A stretch of 64,000 bases of DNA from Bradyrhizobium liaoningense (GCF_018130955.1 NZ_JAFCJM010000027.1:31579-95578), one strand, 5' to 3'; shown: positions 25,141-34,647, numbered from the stretch's first letter. The notes: generated by a model from the sequence alone, not told the origin. Made by a program: numbers and translations.

Positions 25141-26391
25141 ATGACCGTCCACACCACTTCGTTCAAGATCGAGCCATCCGTGCCCGCGGATACCCCGGAG
25201 GATCTATTGCCGGCCGCGGTGCTAGCCCCGGCTCGCAGCAAAAAGCTCAACCTGCGCAAGCTCTTGCTTGCCGGTGCGGCAGTCGCGGCGCTGGCCGGCG
25301 CAAGCTGGTTCGGCTGGAACTACTGGACCGTCGGCCGCTACCTCGTCTCCACCGATGACGCCTATGTGAAGGCCGACAACACCACCATCGCACCGAAGGT
25401 CTCGGGCTATCTCAACCAGGTGCTGGTCGCCGATAACGAGCAGGTGAAGGCGGGCCAGGTGCTGGCGAGGGTCGACGACCGCGACTTCAGGGTCGCGCTC
25501 GACCAGGCTCGCGCCGACGTCGAGGCCGCCAACGCGACCATCGCCAGCAAGGAAGCGCAGATCGACGTCCAGCAGGCGGTCATCAAGGCCGCGCAGGCAA
25601 CGCTCGACGTCGACCAGGCCGCAGTGACCTTCGCCGCCCAGGACAACAAGCGCTACACCGATCTCGCCGCAAGCGGCTCAGGCAGCGTGCAGAACGCACA
25701 GCAGGCGCAATCGCGCATTGCCTCCACACAGGCGGCGCTCGCGCGCGACACCGCCAACCTCGCTTCGAGCCAGAAGCAGGTCGACCTGCTCAAGGCCGAG
25801 ATCGTGCAGGCCAAAGCGGCGCTGGCGCGCGCCGAAGCCGTGCAGCACCAGGCCGAGCTCAATCTCGGCTACACCACCATCGTCTCACCGATCGACGGCG
25901 TGGTCGGCAACCGCACCCTTCGCGCCGGCCAGTTCGTGCAGGCCGGAACACAATTGATGTCGATCGTCCCGGCCGATGGCGCCTATGTGGTGGCGAATTT
26001 CAAGGAGACGCAGCTCACCGGCGTGCGCGCGGGACAGATAGTCGATATCGAGGTCGACATGTTCCCGGGCCAGGTCATGCATGGCCACGTCGATTCCATC
26101 GCGCCCGCCAGCGGCCAGGAGTTCGCGCTGCTGCCGCCCGACAACGCCACCGGCAATTTCACCAAGATCGTGCAGCGCATTCCCGTGAAGATCGCGCTCG
26201 ACGCCACGCCGGCGATCGCGCTGCGGCCGGGCATGTCGGTCATCCCAACCATCGCGACGCGGTCAACCGCGCCCGCGACGCATGTGTCCACAGCTTCAAA
26301 GGCAAAACTGACCTCGGGAGGGTCGTGCCATGTCAAGCAGCAGCCTCTCAATCTCGACGCCCGCACCATCAGCAGCGGCCGCGACGCCTGA
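25141..26391 (+). CDS. HlyD/EmrA-type membrane-fusion protein
   Basis: A 416-residue periplasmic adaptor of a tripartite efflux pump. A cytoplasmic N-terminus is followed by one membrane span at about 40-61. The lipoyl half-motif is STDDAYVKADNTTIAPKVSG, then a long Ala/Gln-rich coiled-coil hairpin (about 115-230). The second lipoyl half is TTIVSPIDGVVGNRTLRAG and the beta-barrel has VVANFKETQL. The ATG at 25141 has AGGGAG upstream. The last 62 bases overlap the EmrB-type gene. It is controlled most likely by the divergent TetR. Confidence 0.93.
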   Translation: MTVHTTSFKIEPSVPADTPEDLLPAAVLAPARSKKLNLRKLLLAGAAVAALAGASWFGWNYWTVGRYLVSTDDAYVKADNTTIAPKVSGYLNQVLVADNEQVKAGQVLARVDDRDFRVALDQARADVEAANATIASKEAQIDVQQAVIKAAQATLDVDQAAVTFAAQDNKRYTDLAASGSGSVQNAQQAQSRIASTQAALARDTANLASSQKQVDLLKAEIVQAKAALARAEAVQHQAELNLGYTTIVSPIDGVVGNRTLRAGQFVQAGTQLMSIVPADGAYVVANFKETQLTGVRAGQIVDIEVDMFPGQVMHGHVDSIAPASGQEFALLPPDNATGNFTKIVQRIPVKIALDATPAIALRPGMSVIPTIATRSTAPATHVSTASKAKLTSGGSCHVKQQPLNLDARTISSGRDA

Positions 26392-27952
26392 TCGCGCAGT
26401 CGCCGATCCCAACCGCGCCAGTGCCACGATCTGGATCGCCGTGTTCGCGGCGATGATCGGCGCCTTCATGGCGATCCTGAACATCCAGATCACCAACGCT
26501 TCGCTGCTCAACATCGAGGGCGGCATCGGCACCGGCGTCGACAACGGCTCCTGGATCTCGACGTCGTACCTGATCGGCGAGATCATCGTCATCCCGCTCA
26601 CCGACTATTTGTCGCGGGTGTTCTCCTTCCGCAGAATCATCCTGAGTTTTGCGACGCTGTTTGCGGTCTTCTCGGTGGCCTGCGCCTTCACCGTCGATCT
26701 GGCCTCGATGATCGCGATGCGCGGTTTCCAGGGCTTTTTCGGTGGCGTGCTGATCCCGATGGCCTTCACGCTTGTCTTCACAAAACTACCGAAGGGCCAG
26801 CAACCGATCGGGCTGGCGATGTTCTCGCTCGCCGTCACCTTCGCGCCCGCAATCGGCCCGACCATCGGCGGCTACCTCACCGAGACCTATGGCTGGCAGA
26901 CCATCTTCTTCGTCAACGTCGTGCCTACCGCTGTCATGGTGACCACGCTGTTCTTCGCGCTGGAGCGGCAGCCCATGCAGCTTTCACTGCTGCGCGAGGG
27001 CGACTGGTTCGGCATTGCGACCATGGCGATCGGCCTCGCCTCGCTGCAGGCCGTGCTGGAAGAAGGCAACAAGGACGACTGGTTTGGTTCGCCCTTCATC
27101 GTACGGCTCGCCATTGTCGCCGCGGTCAGCCTTTCGCTCTTTGTCTATAACGAGCTCGTGGTCGAGAAGCCGTTGCTGCAATTGCGGCTGTTGAGACAGT
27201 GGAATTTCGGCATCGGCACGATTGCCGCCGTATTCCTCGGCTTCGCGCTGTTCGGCTCGGTCTATCTGCTGCCCGCCTATCTCGGCCAGGTGCAGGGCTA
27301 CAATGCCGAGCAGATCGGCAATGTGCTGGCATGGACCGGCCTGCCGCAACTCCTGCTGATCCCGCTGGTGCCAAAACTGATGCAGCGGTTCGATGCCCGT
27401 TACATCGCAACCATCGGCCTGCTCTTGTTCGCCACGAGTTCCTTCATGAACATCGAGATGTCGCTGGATTATTCCGGCGACCAGTTCCTCGTTCCCAACA
27501 TCGTGCGCGCGGTGGGCCAGGCGCTGACGCTGGCGCCGCTTTCAGCGCTCAGCCTCGGTAGCGTCGCGCCGCAGGACGCGGCCGCAGCCTCCGGCATCTC
27601 CAACATGATGCGCAACCTCGGCGGCGCCATCGGCACCGCGGTGCTTGCGACCATCGTCACCAAGCGCGAACAGTTCCACTCCAACATCATCGGCCATTCC
27701 ATCACCCTCGGCCGCGAAGAGGTTCGCGGACGCATCGCGCAACTGACCAACTATTTCACGGCGCATGGCGTGCCCGACCCCAACGCAGCGCGCGAGCAGG
27801 CGATCATCGCGCTCGGCAAGACGATCAAGCGCCAGGCGCTGGTGATGGGATTTTCCGACACGTTTGCGGTGATTGGCGTGATGCTGGTGCTTGCCGCGCT
27901 TGCGGTGCTGCTGACGCGACGCGTGAAGGGCACCGGCGGAGCAGCACACTAG
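26330..27952 (+). CDS. DHA2 family MFS efflux transporter (EmrB type)
   Basis: A 540-residue, 14-span drug:H+ antiporter. Typical sequences: ILNIQITNASLLNIEGGIG with the span 1 region, GSWISTSYLIGEIIVIPLTDYLS, RGFQGFFGGVLIPMAF (motif C-like region), and FAPAIGPTIGGYLTETYGW. The ATG at 26330 follows GGAGGG. It works with the overlapping upstream HlyD-type protein and an outer-membrane channel encoded elsewhere. Substrates are probably hydrophobic toxicants. Confidence 0.94.
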   Translation: MSSSSLSISTPAPSAAAATPDRAVADPNRASATIWIAVFAAMIGAFMAILNIQITNASLLNIEGGIGTGVDNGSWISTSYLIGEIIVIPLTDYLSRVFSFRRIILSFATLFAVFSVACAFTVDLASMIAMRGFQGFFGGVLIPMAFTLVFTKLPKGQQPIGLAMFSLAVTFAPAIGPTIGGYLTETYGWQTIFFVNVVPTAVMVTTLFFALERQPMQLSLLREGDWFGIATMAIGLASLQAVLEEGNKDDWFGSPFIVRLAIVAAVSLSLFVYNELVVEKPLLQLRLLRQWNFGIGTIAAVFLGFALFGSVYLLPAYLGQVQGYNAEQIGNVLAWTGLPQLLLIPLVPKLMQRFDARYIATIGLLLFATSSFMNIEMSLDYSGDQFLVPNIVRAVGQALTLAPLSALSLGSVAPQDAAAASGISNMMRNLGGAIGTAVLATIVTKREQFHSNIIGHSITLGREEVRGRIAQLTNYFTAHGVPDPNAAREQAIIALGKTIKRQALVMGFSDTFAVIGVMLVLAALAVLLTRRVKGTGGAAH

Positions 27953-28123
27953 CGCGCGATGGATCATGTGGATAAGTCCGTGGTGTTTACCCAACACGGG
28001 ACAGGCGTTCTCACGTGATCGCGACGGTTGCGGCTGCCGAATTTGAGTGAGATCAACGACGCAATCCAAACTCCGGTGGAGGCTTGTGACATTGAACATG
28101 TTCCAATCTCAAGGAGAGAGATC

Positions 28124-28651
28124 ATGGCCAATGAAACCAAGCTCCCCGTCACCAAGAAAGCCAACGAGCCCGCCTTCGCGGGCGAAGCCTGGCGGCCGTT
28201 CGAGACGCTCCGCAAGGAGGTCGACCGCCTGTTCGAGGATTTCGGCACCGACGATTTCTGGCGCAGACCGTTCCGTTCGCTCGCCGGCTTCGAGCGCAGC
28301 CTGGCGCAGAAGCTGGTGAGCGCGCCGGCCGTCGACGTCGCCGAAACCGACAAGGCCTACGAGATCACGGCCGAACTGCCCGGGATGGACGAGAAGAACA
28401 TCGAGGTGAACGTCGCCAATGGCGCGCTCACCATCAAAGGTGAGAAGAAGGTGGAGACGGAGGAGACACAGAAGGGCTATCACGTCTCAGAACGCCGCTA
28501 CGGCTCGTTCGAGCGTACCTTCGGCCTGCCTGAGAACGTCGAGGCCGACAAGATCGAGGCGGCGTTCAAGAACGGCGTGCTCAAGGTGACGCTGCCAAAG
28601 ACCGCGGAAGCGCAAAAGCCTGCCAAGAAGATCGAGGTCAAGGCGGCCTGA
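28124..28651 (+). CDS. Hsp20 family small heat-shock protein
   Basis: A 175-residue ATP-independent chaperone. The alpha-crystallin domain (about 63-160) has VDVAETDKAYEITAELPGMD, IKGEKKVE, the RRYGSFERTFGLPENV strand and KNGVLKVTLPK. The C-terminal tail has KPAKKIEVKAA rather than a clear I-x-I anchor (KKIEV only). The ATG at 28124 is preceded by AAGGAGAG. The SD is flanked by ATCTC and GAGAT, which could pair. A strong hairpin terminator follows. It is monocistronic. Confidence 0.95.
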   Translation: MANETKLPVTKKANEPAFAGEAWRPFETLRKEVDRLFEDFGTDDFWRRPFRSLAGFERSLAQKLVSAPAVDVAETDKAYEITAELPGMDEKNIEVNVANGALTIKGEKKVETEETQKGYHVSERRYGSFERTFGLPENVEADKIEAAFKNGVLKVTLPKTAEAQKPAKKIEVKAA

Positions 28652-28666
28652 CTTTCACGGCAGCAG

Positions 28667-28695
28667 CGCGAGGCCGCCAGCGCGGCGGCCTCGCG
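28667..28695 (+). terminator. Hairpin terminator after hsp20
   Basis: CGCGAGGCCGCC and GGCGGCCTCGCG form a perfect 12-bp stem with a 5-base loop, followed by GGGGTTT. It lies 16 bases after the hsp20 stop and may serve both convergent genes, hsp20 and the tannase-family gene. Confidence 0.8.
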
Positions 28696-28710
28696 GGGTT
28701 TGCACCCGCC

Positions 28711-30375
28711 TCACTGCGCGCAGAAATAGCTCGAGGCGTCCGTCACCGAGCCCGCCTTGAAGTGCGGCCAGGCCGGCCAGCGGCACAGAGGCAGCGAGCG
28801 GACGACCGGGAAGGCCGGCGCTTCGACCTTCTGCTCGGTGACTTCGAGATCGCCGGGCGCGTTGTCCTTTTCGACCCAGTCGACCAGGACGCTGAGCATG
28901 TCGACATTGGCGGGGGCACCCGAGCCGACGTGGTCGACGCCGGGTGCGGTGTAGAGCCGCGCGAACTGCGCCACTGTCGCCGTGCCCATCAGGCGCTCGA
29001 CATTCTCGAAATAGCGGATGCCGGCGTAGGGGCTCTGCGCATAGTCGGCCATGTGCTCCAGGACGATCAGCTTGCCCTTGCGCTCGCGAAAGCGGCTGAG
29101 GTCGGGATTGGTCGAATCCATCAGGTTCGAGACCTCCATCACCCGGGCCTTGTGGTCCTCCACCTTGTAGGTGGTGACGTCGAGCTTGGGATCGCGCGCG
29201 AACACATATTGGATGCCGCCGGCGCCGTAGATCCAGGCGATGCCGTTCTCCGACACCGGAGGCTGCGCCGGCGCCGCCTTGCCGAGCCACCAGGAGGTCC
29301 AGCCGCCGGTGGGCCCGAACGACGCGGTGTCCTCACCCGAGACGCCCCAGCCCGGATAATCGTCGAGGCCGTTGGCGAGCGGGAACGGGAATTTGTAGAC
29401 GCCATGCAGCGTCTGGATCGCCTTGACTTGCGGATCGGTCAGGCACTGATCGCCGCTCTGGCTGTCCTTGCAACGCAGCGCCTCCACCTTGAACGCCGCC
29501 TTGCAGCCGACGGGGTCCTGCACCAGCGCATCGTGCGAGCCGTCGGCCTTGTCGCAGGCCGCCCGCACGGCATCGCCGACCAGTTTCACCTGGGCCGGAC
29601 GGATCCAGCCCTCACCCATCGTCGCAAGGCCCGAGCGCGTGCCGGCATGCTGCAGGCCGACCCAGTTGATGACGGGCACGCGTGAGAAGATGCCGTCGAA
29701 GTCATCGGGATAACGCTGCGCCATGGTGAGGCCTTCGCGGCCGCCTTCGGACGAGCCCATGAAGTACATCTTCTCCGGCTTCTTGCCGTAGGCGCGCTCC
29801 ATCAGGCCGACCGCGACGTCGCGCACCTTCTTGTAGGAGCGGTGCGCAAAATTCTCGAAGGCTTCGTCGCTGAGCGCGAACAGTTGCGGCGGTTCGCCTG
29901 GCTTGGTCTCATGGCCGGAATCGGTGCCGTAGGTGACGAAACCACGCGCCAGCGGCGACGGCTTGTCGAAGGGAGCGGCGGGCGGCAGTGCGAGGCCCGT
30001 GATCAGCACGCCGTTAAAACCGCCACCGCCATATTGCACCGAGCGGCCGTTCCACTCGACCGGCAGATTCACTTGAAACTTGATCGGCGGTGCCTTCGGA
30101 TCGGTCGGTTCGATGTGGCCGAGCACCTTGCAGAAGGCCGGATTCGCCGGCGTGATGCGGCTCGCGGGCGTCGGCCCGCGCTCGGCGACAGCCAGTTGCG
30201 ACGCCCCAAGGAAAGCGGCCGAATCGACCTTCACCGCATCCGTGCCGCCGACAAGGCCCTTGCACACGGTATCGGCATCCTCGGCCAGCGTCGCCGCGGC
30301 CGCAACACCCGCGGTGACGAATGCCAGCAGCAGGTTCGCGGCGTATACGTGAAATGTCGTTTGATAGCGGGCCAT
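28711..30375 (-). CDS. Tannase/feruloyl esterase family hydrolase, exported
   Basis: A 554-residue alpha/beta hydrolase with an N-terminal signal sequence (cleavage near LLLAFVTAGVAAAA). The nucleophile elbow is FMGSSEGGREGL (serine near 216). The lid region is cysteine-containing (ACDKADGSHDALVQDPVGC, RCKDSQSGDQCLTDPQV). The catalytic-histidine region is YTAPGVDHVGSG. Family members cleave esters of gallic, ferulic or related aromatic acids; the actual substrate is unknown. It is the last gene of patatin-GntP-tannase, all on the minus strand, 90 bases after the GntP gene. Confidence 0.9.
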   Translation of the reverse strand: MARYQTTFHVYAANLLLAFVTAGVAAAATLAEDADTVCKGLVGGTDAVKVDSAAFLGASQLAVAERGPTPASRITPANPAFCKVLGHIEPTDPKAPPIKFQVNLPVEWNGRSVQYGGGGFNGVLITGLALPPAAPFDKPSPLARGFVTYGTDSGHETKPGEPPQLFALSDEAFENFAHRSYKKVRDVAVGLMERAYGKKPEKMYFMGSSEGGREGLTMAQRYPDDFDGIFSRVPVINWVGLQHAGTRSGLATMGEGWIRPAQVKLVGDAVRAACDKADGSHDALVQDPVGCKAAFKVEALRCKDSQSGDQCLTDPQVKAIQTLHGVYKFPFPLANGLDDYPGWGVSGEDTASFGPTGGWTSWWLGKAAPAQPPVSENGIAWIYGAGGIQYVFARDPKLDVTTYKVEDHKARVMEVSNLMDSTNPDLSRFRERKGKLIVLEHMADYAQSPYAGIRYFENVERLMGTATVAQFARLYTAPGVDHVGSGAPANVDMLSVLVDWVEKDNAPGDLEVTEQKVEAPAFPVVRSLPLCRWPAWPHFKAGSVTDASSYFCAQ

Positions 30376-30465
30376 CGTTTCTCCCGGGCTCTCTTGTCGT
30401 TCAACAGGCGCGCATTCAATGCAACCATCGCCCGCCCGTCAATCGCCGGCACGATCCCGAACAAA

Positions 30466-31920
30466 TCAGAACGATCCCAGTGCGCTGCCCAGCGCGATGA
30501 CGACAAGCAGGGCCAGAAGTGAGGTGACGATTCCAACCATGACGATGTCGAAATAGCTTTCGCGGTGCGTCAATCCGCAGATCGAGAGCAGGCTGACCAC
30601 CGCACCATTGTGCGGCAGGATATCGAGCGTGCCCGAGCCGATCACCGCTACGCGATGCATCAGCGCAAGCTCGATGCCGGTCCGCGAGGCGACTTCCACA
30701 TAGGTCTGGCCGAGCGCATCGAGCGCGATCGTCAGGCCGCCGGAGGCCGAGCCGGTGAGCGCGGCCAGGATGTTGGTCGCGACCGCGAGCGACACGAGCG
30801 GCCCGCCTTCGATGGACAGCACCCAGTCGCGCACCGTCGCAAAGGCCGGCAGCGCGGCGATGACGGCACCGAATCCGACCAGGCTTGCGACGCTGAGCGC
30901 GGGCAGGACTGATGCATTGGCACCCGCATCCATGGTCTGCCGCAGCGAGGCAAGCCGCGTCCAGTTGAGCACGATCGTGGCGACGATCGCCGCAGCAAGC
31001 GCCACCGCGACCGACCAAACGCCTGCAACCGCAGCCAGCGACGTGGCGCCAAAACGCTGCTCGGCAAGATAGGAGACGTCGAGCCGCGGCAGCACCAGCA
31101 GCGACATCACGAGATTGACGATGACGACGACGGCGAGAGGCGAGATCGCATTCACCACCGGAGCCGGCGCATCGCTGCGACGTCCGTGCCGGATCTCCGC
31201 GGGATCGAACTCGCGCGCCGTCGTCGCGCGTTCGCGCACCAGTTCGTCGTCGGCCGCGCGTTCGGCCGCACCGTGCGTCTCGTCGCCATAATTTTCGCCG
31301 GCGCGGCGGGCGGCCGTCTCGGCGCGCTGCAGCCACCATAGTCCGACGCCGAGCATGATGAGGGAAGCGATGATGCCGAGCCCCGGCGCCGCAAAGGGCG
31401 TCGTGCCGAAGAACGGCATCGGGATGGCGTTCTGGATCGACGGCGTCCCCGGCAGGGCCGACATGGTGAAGGTCGACGTGCCCAGCACGATCGCCGCCGG
31501 AATCAGCCGGCGCGGGATGCCGGCCTGGCGGAACAGCGACTGTGCCATCGGCACGATGACGAAGAACGCGACGAACAGGCTGACGCCGCCATAGGTGACG
31601 AGCGCACCCGCCAGCACGACCGCGAGAATCACCCGCCGCTCGCCGAGACGCTGTGCCATGAATCCCGCCGCGGACCTGACGGCGCCGCTGTCGTCCATCA
31701 GCTTGCCGAACACGGCCCCCAACAGGAAGATTGGGAAAAACTGCGCGAGGAATCCGGCAGCGCTCGCCATGAAGACCTGGGTGAGGTGCGCAAGCAGCGG
31801 TTCGCCGCCGAACAGCGCGGCGACCAACGCCGCGAACGGCGCGAGCAGCAGGACGCTCCAGCCGCGGAAGGCGAACAGGACGAGGAGAGCGAGCCCAATG
31901 AGAATGCCGAGCAGGCCCAT
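30466..31920 (-). CDS. GntP family permease
   Basis: A 484-residue secondary transporter with about 12 spans. It belongs to the gluconate:H+ symporter family, which also includes hydroxybutyrate and other short hydroxy-acid carriers. Recognisable blocks: GFLAQFFPIFLLGAVFGKLMDDSGA, LVTYGGVSLFVAFFVIVP, STFTMSALPGTPSIQNAIPM and the C-terminal VIGSGTLDILPHNGAVVSLL. The start lies three bases after the patatin stop, so the two are co-expressed. Context suggests uptake of an ester-derived hydroxy acid. Confidence 0.92.
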   Translation of the reverse strand: MGLLGILIGLALLVLFAFRGWSVLLLAPFAALVAALFGGEPLLAHLTQVFMASAAGFLAQFFPIFLLGAVFGKLMDDSGAVRSAAGFMAQRLGERRVILAVVLAGALVTYGGVSLFVAFFVIVPMAQSLFRQAGIPRRLIPAAIVLGTSTFTMSALPGTPSIQNAIPMPFFGTTPFAAPGLGIIASLIMLGVGLWWLQRAETAARRAGENYGDETHGAAERAADDELVRERATTAREFDPAEIRHGRRSDAPAPVVNAISPLAVVVIVNLVMSLLVLPRLDVSYLAEQRFGATSLAAVAGVWSVAVALAAAIVATIVLNWTRLASLRQTMDAGANASVLPALSVASLVGFGAVIAALPAFATVRDWVLSIEGGPLVSLAVATNILAALTGSASGGLTIALDALGQTYVEVASRTGIELALMHRVAVIGSGTLDILPHNGAVVSLLSICGLTHRESYFDIVMVGIVTSLLALLVVIALGSALGSF

Positions 31921-31923
31921 GGC

Positions 31924-32943
31924 TCAGCACTCCGCAAGCAGCACGTCGAGATCGGCAGTGGTGCGCTTGCCGATGTCAGCTCCGTGATGGTCGAGAAATT
32001 CACCGGCCGCCAGCCGTCCCTCGTTGCGGAGCATCGAGACGAATTCCCATTCCGCATTGAGCTTGGAGGAGGCGCCGAATTTCGCCAGCATGTCGCTCTT
32101 GACGCGGTGGGTGCGCATTTTGGCCCAGCGCGCGCCCTCGCCGCTTCCGGGGTCGGCCGCCTGGCGCAGCAGCGCGATCATGCGCAACTCCTTCATCAAT
32201 GGCGAATTGAAGGAGATCTCGTTGAGCCGGTTGAGAATGTCGGCCGCCGTGCGCGGCTCGTCGGTGCGCTCGGTCGGATTGATCTGCACCAGTATAGTGT
32301 CGTGTGCGTCGCTCTCGCGAATGAGCGGCGTGATGGTCGGGTTGCCCGCGAAGCCGCCGTCCCAATAGGGCTCGCCGTCGATCTCGATCGCGCGGAACAT
32401 GGTCGGCAGGCAGGCAGATGCCAGCAGCACGTCGGCCGTGATCTCGGCATTGCGGAAGATGCGTCCGCGACCGGTCCGTACTCGCGTCGCCGTGATGAAC
32501 AACTTGATCGGCGAACGCGCCAGGCGTTCGAAATCGATGCTCTCGGCCAGCACCTGGCGCAACGGATTGTAGCCGGTCGGATTGAGGTCGTAGGGCGACA
32601 ACAGCCGCGACATCAGGTCGGTGAAGATGTAGGCGGGCGAGGTGTCGAGCGTCCAGCGACCCATCAGCCGGTCGAGCGGCGAGCGCTGCAGCGGACTGAA
32701 GGCTGCGGCACGCGAGACGCGGCGCCAGTATTTGTCGAGCGCCTCGCGCGCACCCTCAGCGCCGCCCGCCGTCCATCCGTCGGCCAGCACCGCGGCGTTC
32801 ATCGCACCCGCCGAGGTTCCGGAGATCGCGGCGATCTCGAGCCATTGTTCTTCGAGCAGCCGGTCGAGTACGCCCCAGGTGAAGGCGCCATGCGAGCCGC
32901 CGCCCTGAAGCGCGAGATCGATGAGGACGGGATCGCGAGCCAT
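31924..32943 (-). CDS. Patatin-like phospholipase family protein
   Basis: A 339-residue serine lipid acyl hydrolase. The oxyanion motif GGGSHGAF is at 14-21, the nucleophile motif GTSAG at 42-46 (S44), and the catalytic-aspartate DGG at 195-197 (YWDGGFAGNP). No signal peptide, so it is probably cytoplasmic. Bacterial patatin-like proteins include phospholipases and candidates for polyhydroxyalkanoate mobilisation. The first gene of a three-gene operon with GntP and a tannase-family esterase. Confidence 0.93.
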   Translation of the reverse strand: MARDPVLIDLALQGGGSHGAFTWGVLDRLLEEQWLEIAAISGTSAGAMNAAVLADGWTAGGAEGAREALDKYWRRVSRAAAFSPLQRSPLDRLMGRWTLDTSPAYIFTDLMSRLLSPYDLNPTGYNPLRQVLAESIDFERLARSPIKLFITATRVRTGRGRIFRNAEITADVLLASACLPTMFRAIEIDGEPYWDGGFAGNPTITPLIRESDAHDTILVQINPTERTDEPRTAADILNRLNEISFNSPLMKELRMIALLRQAADPGSGEGARWAKMRTHRVKSDMLAKFGASSKLNAEWEFVSMLRNEGRLAAGEFLDHHGADIGKRTTADLDVLLAEC

Positions 32944-33066
32944 GGCCTACACTCACGCAACTTGACGAGATATATTCTCGCCTCTTTACGACCTGGACGA
33001 GTGTAGAGGCTCTAGACCGGTGAACGCAACAGCCGCCTGCCGTCACGCCGTTGTGATGGTCGCGTG

Positions 33067-34311
33067 CTAGTGCTCGAATATCAGCCGCGCGCCGATGGTG
33101 CCGTCGAGGGCACGGATCTGCTGAAGGAGTGCCTGAGCGTCCTGCCCCATCAGATCGGCATCGAGCACGACATAGCCGAGATCGCCATCGGTCTCGAGAT
33201 ATTGCGCGGCGATGTTGATGTCGCGTTGCAGGAACACCTCGTTCAGCCGCCGCAGCATGCCCGGTACGTTGCGATGGACGTGGCTGAAGCGGACGCCGGT
33301 GGGGCGCAGATGCAACTGCACCTCGGGGAAATTCACCGCACCCATGGTGGAGCCGGTGACGAAATAATCGACGAGCTTGCGCGCGACCTCGCCGCCGATC
33401 CGCTCCTGCGCCTCCTCCGTGGAGCCGCCGATATGCGGTGTCAGGATCACGTTCTCCAGGCCCTGCACGGGGCTCTTGAAGCGATCGGAGTTCGACGACG
33501 GCTCGACCGGGAACACGTCGATGGCAGCACCGGCGATGTGACCATCGCGCAGAGCGCCTGCCAAGGCGTCGAGATCGACCACCGTGCCGCGGCTGTTGTT
33601 GATCAGGAACGAGCCCGGCTTCATCGCCCGCAATTCCTTCTCGCCGATCATGCCCGCGGTCGCCGGCGTCTCGGGCACGTGCAGGCTGACCACGTCGCTC
33701 TGCGCCAGGAGTTCCTCGAGCTTCTCGACAGGCTCGGTATTGCCATGGCGCAGCTTGTCGGTGCGGTCGAAATAGATCACGCGCATGCCCATGGCTTCGG
33801 CGAGCGTGGAGAGCTGCGAGCCGATATTGCCGTAGCCGATGATGCCGAGCGTGCGGCCGCGCACCTCGCGGCTGCCGGTGGCCGACTTGTCCCATCCGCC
33901 CTCATGCGCCTCGACCGAGCGCGGAAAAATCCGGCGCAGCAGCATCACGATCTCGCCGATCACGAGTTCGGCCACGCTCCTGGTGTTAGAGAACGGCGCA
34001 TTGAACACGGGAATGCCGCGCTTGCGCGCGGCCGCCAGATCGACCTGGTTGGTGCCGACGCTGAAGCAACCGACCGCAAGCAGCTGGTCGGCGACCGCGA
34101 GGACCTCCGCCGTGAGCTGGGTGCGGGAGCGGATGCCGAGCAGCGAAACGCCGCGCATGGCCTGCTGCAGCGCCTCGCCATCGAGCGCCTTGGTCAGCCG
34201 CTCGACATTGGCAAACCCGGCGCCCCTGAGCAGGTCCACGGCGCTGTCGTTGACGCCTTCGAGCAGCAGCACTTTCGCGTCGCGAGCGGGGCTTTGGCCG
34301 TTGGCTGGCAT
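33067..34311 (-). CDS. serA: D-3-phosphoglycerate dehydrogenase
   Basis: Catalyses the first step of serine synthesis, 3-phosphoglycerate to 3-phosphohydroxypyruvate. The 414-residue length with a C-terminal ACT domain (about 340-414, FSHVHRNVPGMLRRLNEVF) matches the E. coli type. The Rossmann motif LGIIGYGNIGSQLSTLAEAMG is at about 155-175. Catalytic signatures are SRGTVVDLDAL and DVFPVEPSSN, with the histidine in LTPHIGGSTEEAQ. The ACT domain implies serine feedback. It is not in an operon. A related D-2-hydroxyacid dehydrogenase is less likely given the ACT domain. Confidence 0.93.
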   Translation of the reverse strand: MPANGQSPARDAKVLLLEGVNDSAVDLLRGAGFANVERLTKALDGEALQQAMRGVSLLGIRSRTQLTAEVLAVADQLLAVGCFSVGTNQVDLAAARKRGIPVFNAPFSNTRSVAELVIGEIVMLLRRIFPRSVEAHEGGWDKSATGSREVRGRTLGIIGYGNIGSQLSTLAEAMGMRVIYFDRTDKLRHGNTEPVEKLEELLAQSDVVSLHVPETPATAGMIGEKELRAMKPGSFLINNSRGTVVDLDALAGALRDGHIAGAAIDVFPVEPSSNSDRFKSPVQGLENVILTPHIGGSTEEAQERIGGEVARKLVDYFVTGSTMGAVNFPEVQLHLRPTGVRFSHVHRNVPGMLRRLNEVFLQRDINIAAQYLETDGDLGYVVLDADLMGQDAQALLQQIRALDGTIGARLIFEH

Positions 34312-34503
34312 AGGGTCTCCATATCGATGCCCCGCGCCGTCAGGGCGAGGCGAGCGCTACACAATACGATTCGGCCTTGGACACAAGATGGCAGGGCCGG
34401 TTCGAAGAGGCCGGGCTCAAACGTGATCCGCCGCACAGTTTTCCGGGCGCGGACGGGCTAGGACTTGCACAGCATATTTTTCCTCTTTGCCCGGAACCGC
34501 CCC

Positions 34504-34647
34504 ATGACGACGCTCGCCCAGGTCCTTGGCCATGTCCTTGCGCGGATCGAAAGGCCGATCAAGCGCATGCTCGACGTCCTCACCATCAAGCTGCTCAAGG
34601 CAACCGCAGCGAAATGCCGGGGCTACCGGTATCATCCGGTGGCTTAG
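34504..34647 (+). CDS. Small basic protein of unknown function (47 aa)
   Basis: An ATG at 34504 opens 47 codons with C/G at most third positions, as in real genes of this genome. The peptide is basic and amphipathic: LAQVLGHVLARIERPIKRML, then IKLLKATAAKCRGYRY. The stop overlaps the convergent rhodanese gene's 3' end by four bases. No recognisable family and no strong SD, so it is tentative. Confidence 0.4.
   Translation: MTTLAQVLGHVLARIERPIKRMLDVLTIKLLKATAAKCRGYRYHPVA

Noticed and set aside
28083..28108. RpoH-type heat-shock promoter (CTTG...CCAAT) for hsp20
   Set aside because: The -10-like part would put the transcript start almost at the SD, leaving no leader; the match is weak.
28020..28123. 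ROSE-type RNA thermometer
   Set aside because: The characteristic ROSE segment next to the SD is absent; only a short alternative stem is visible.
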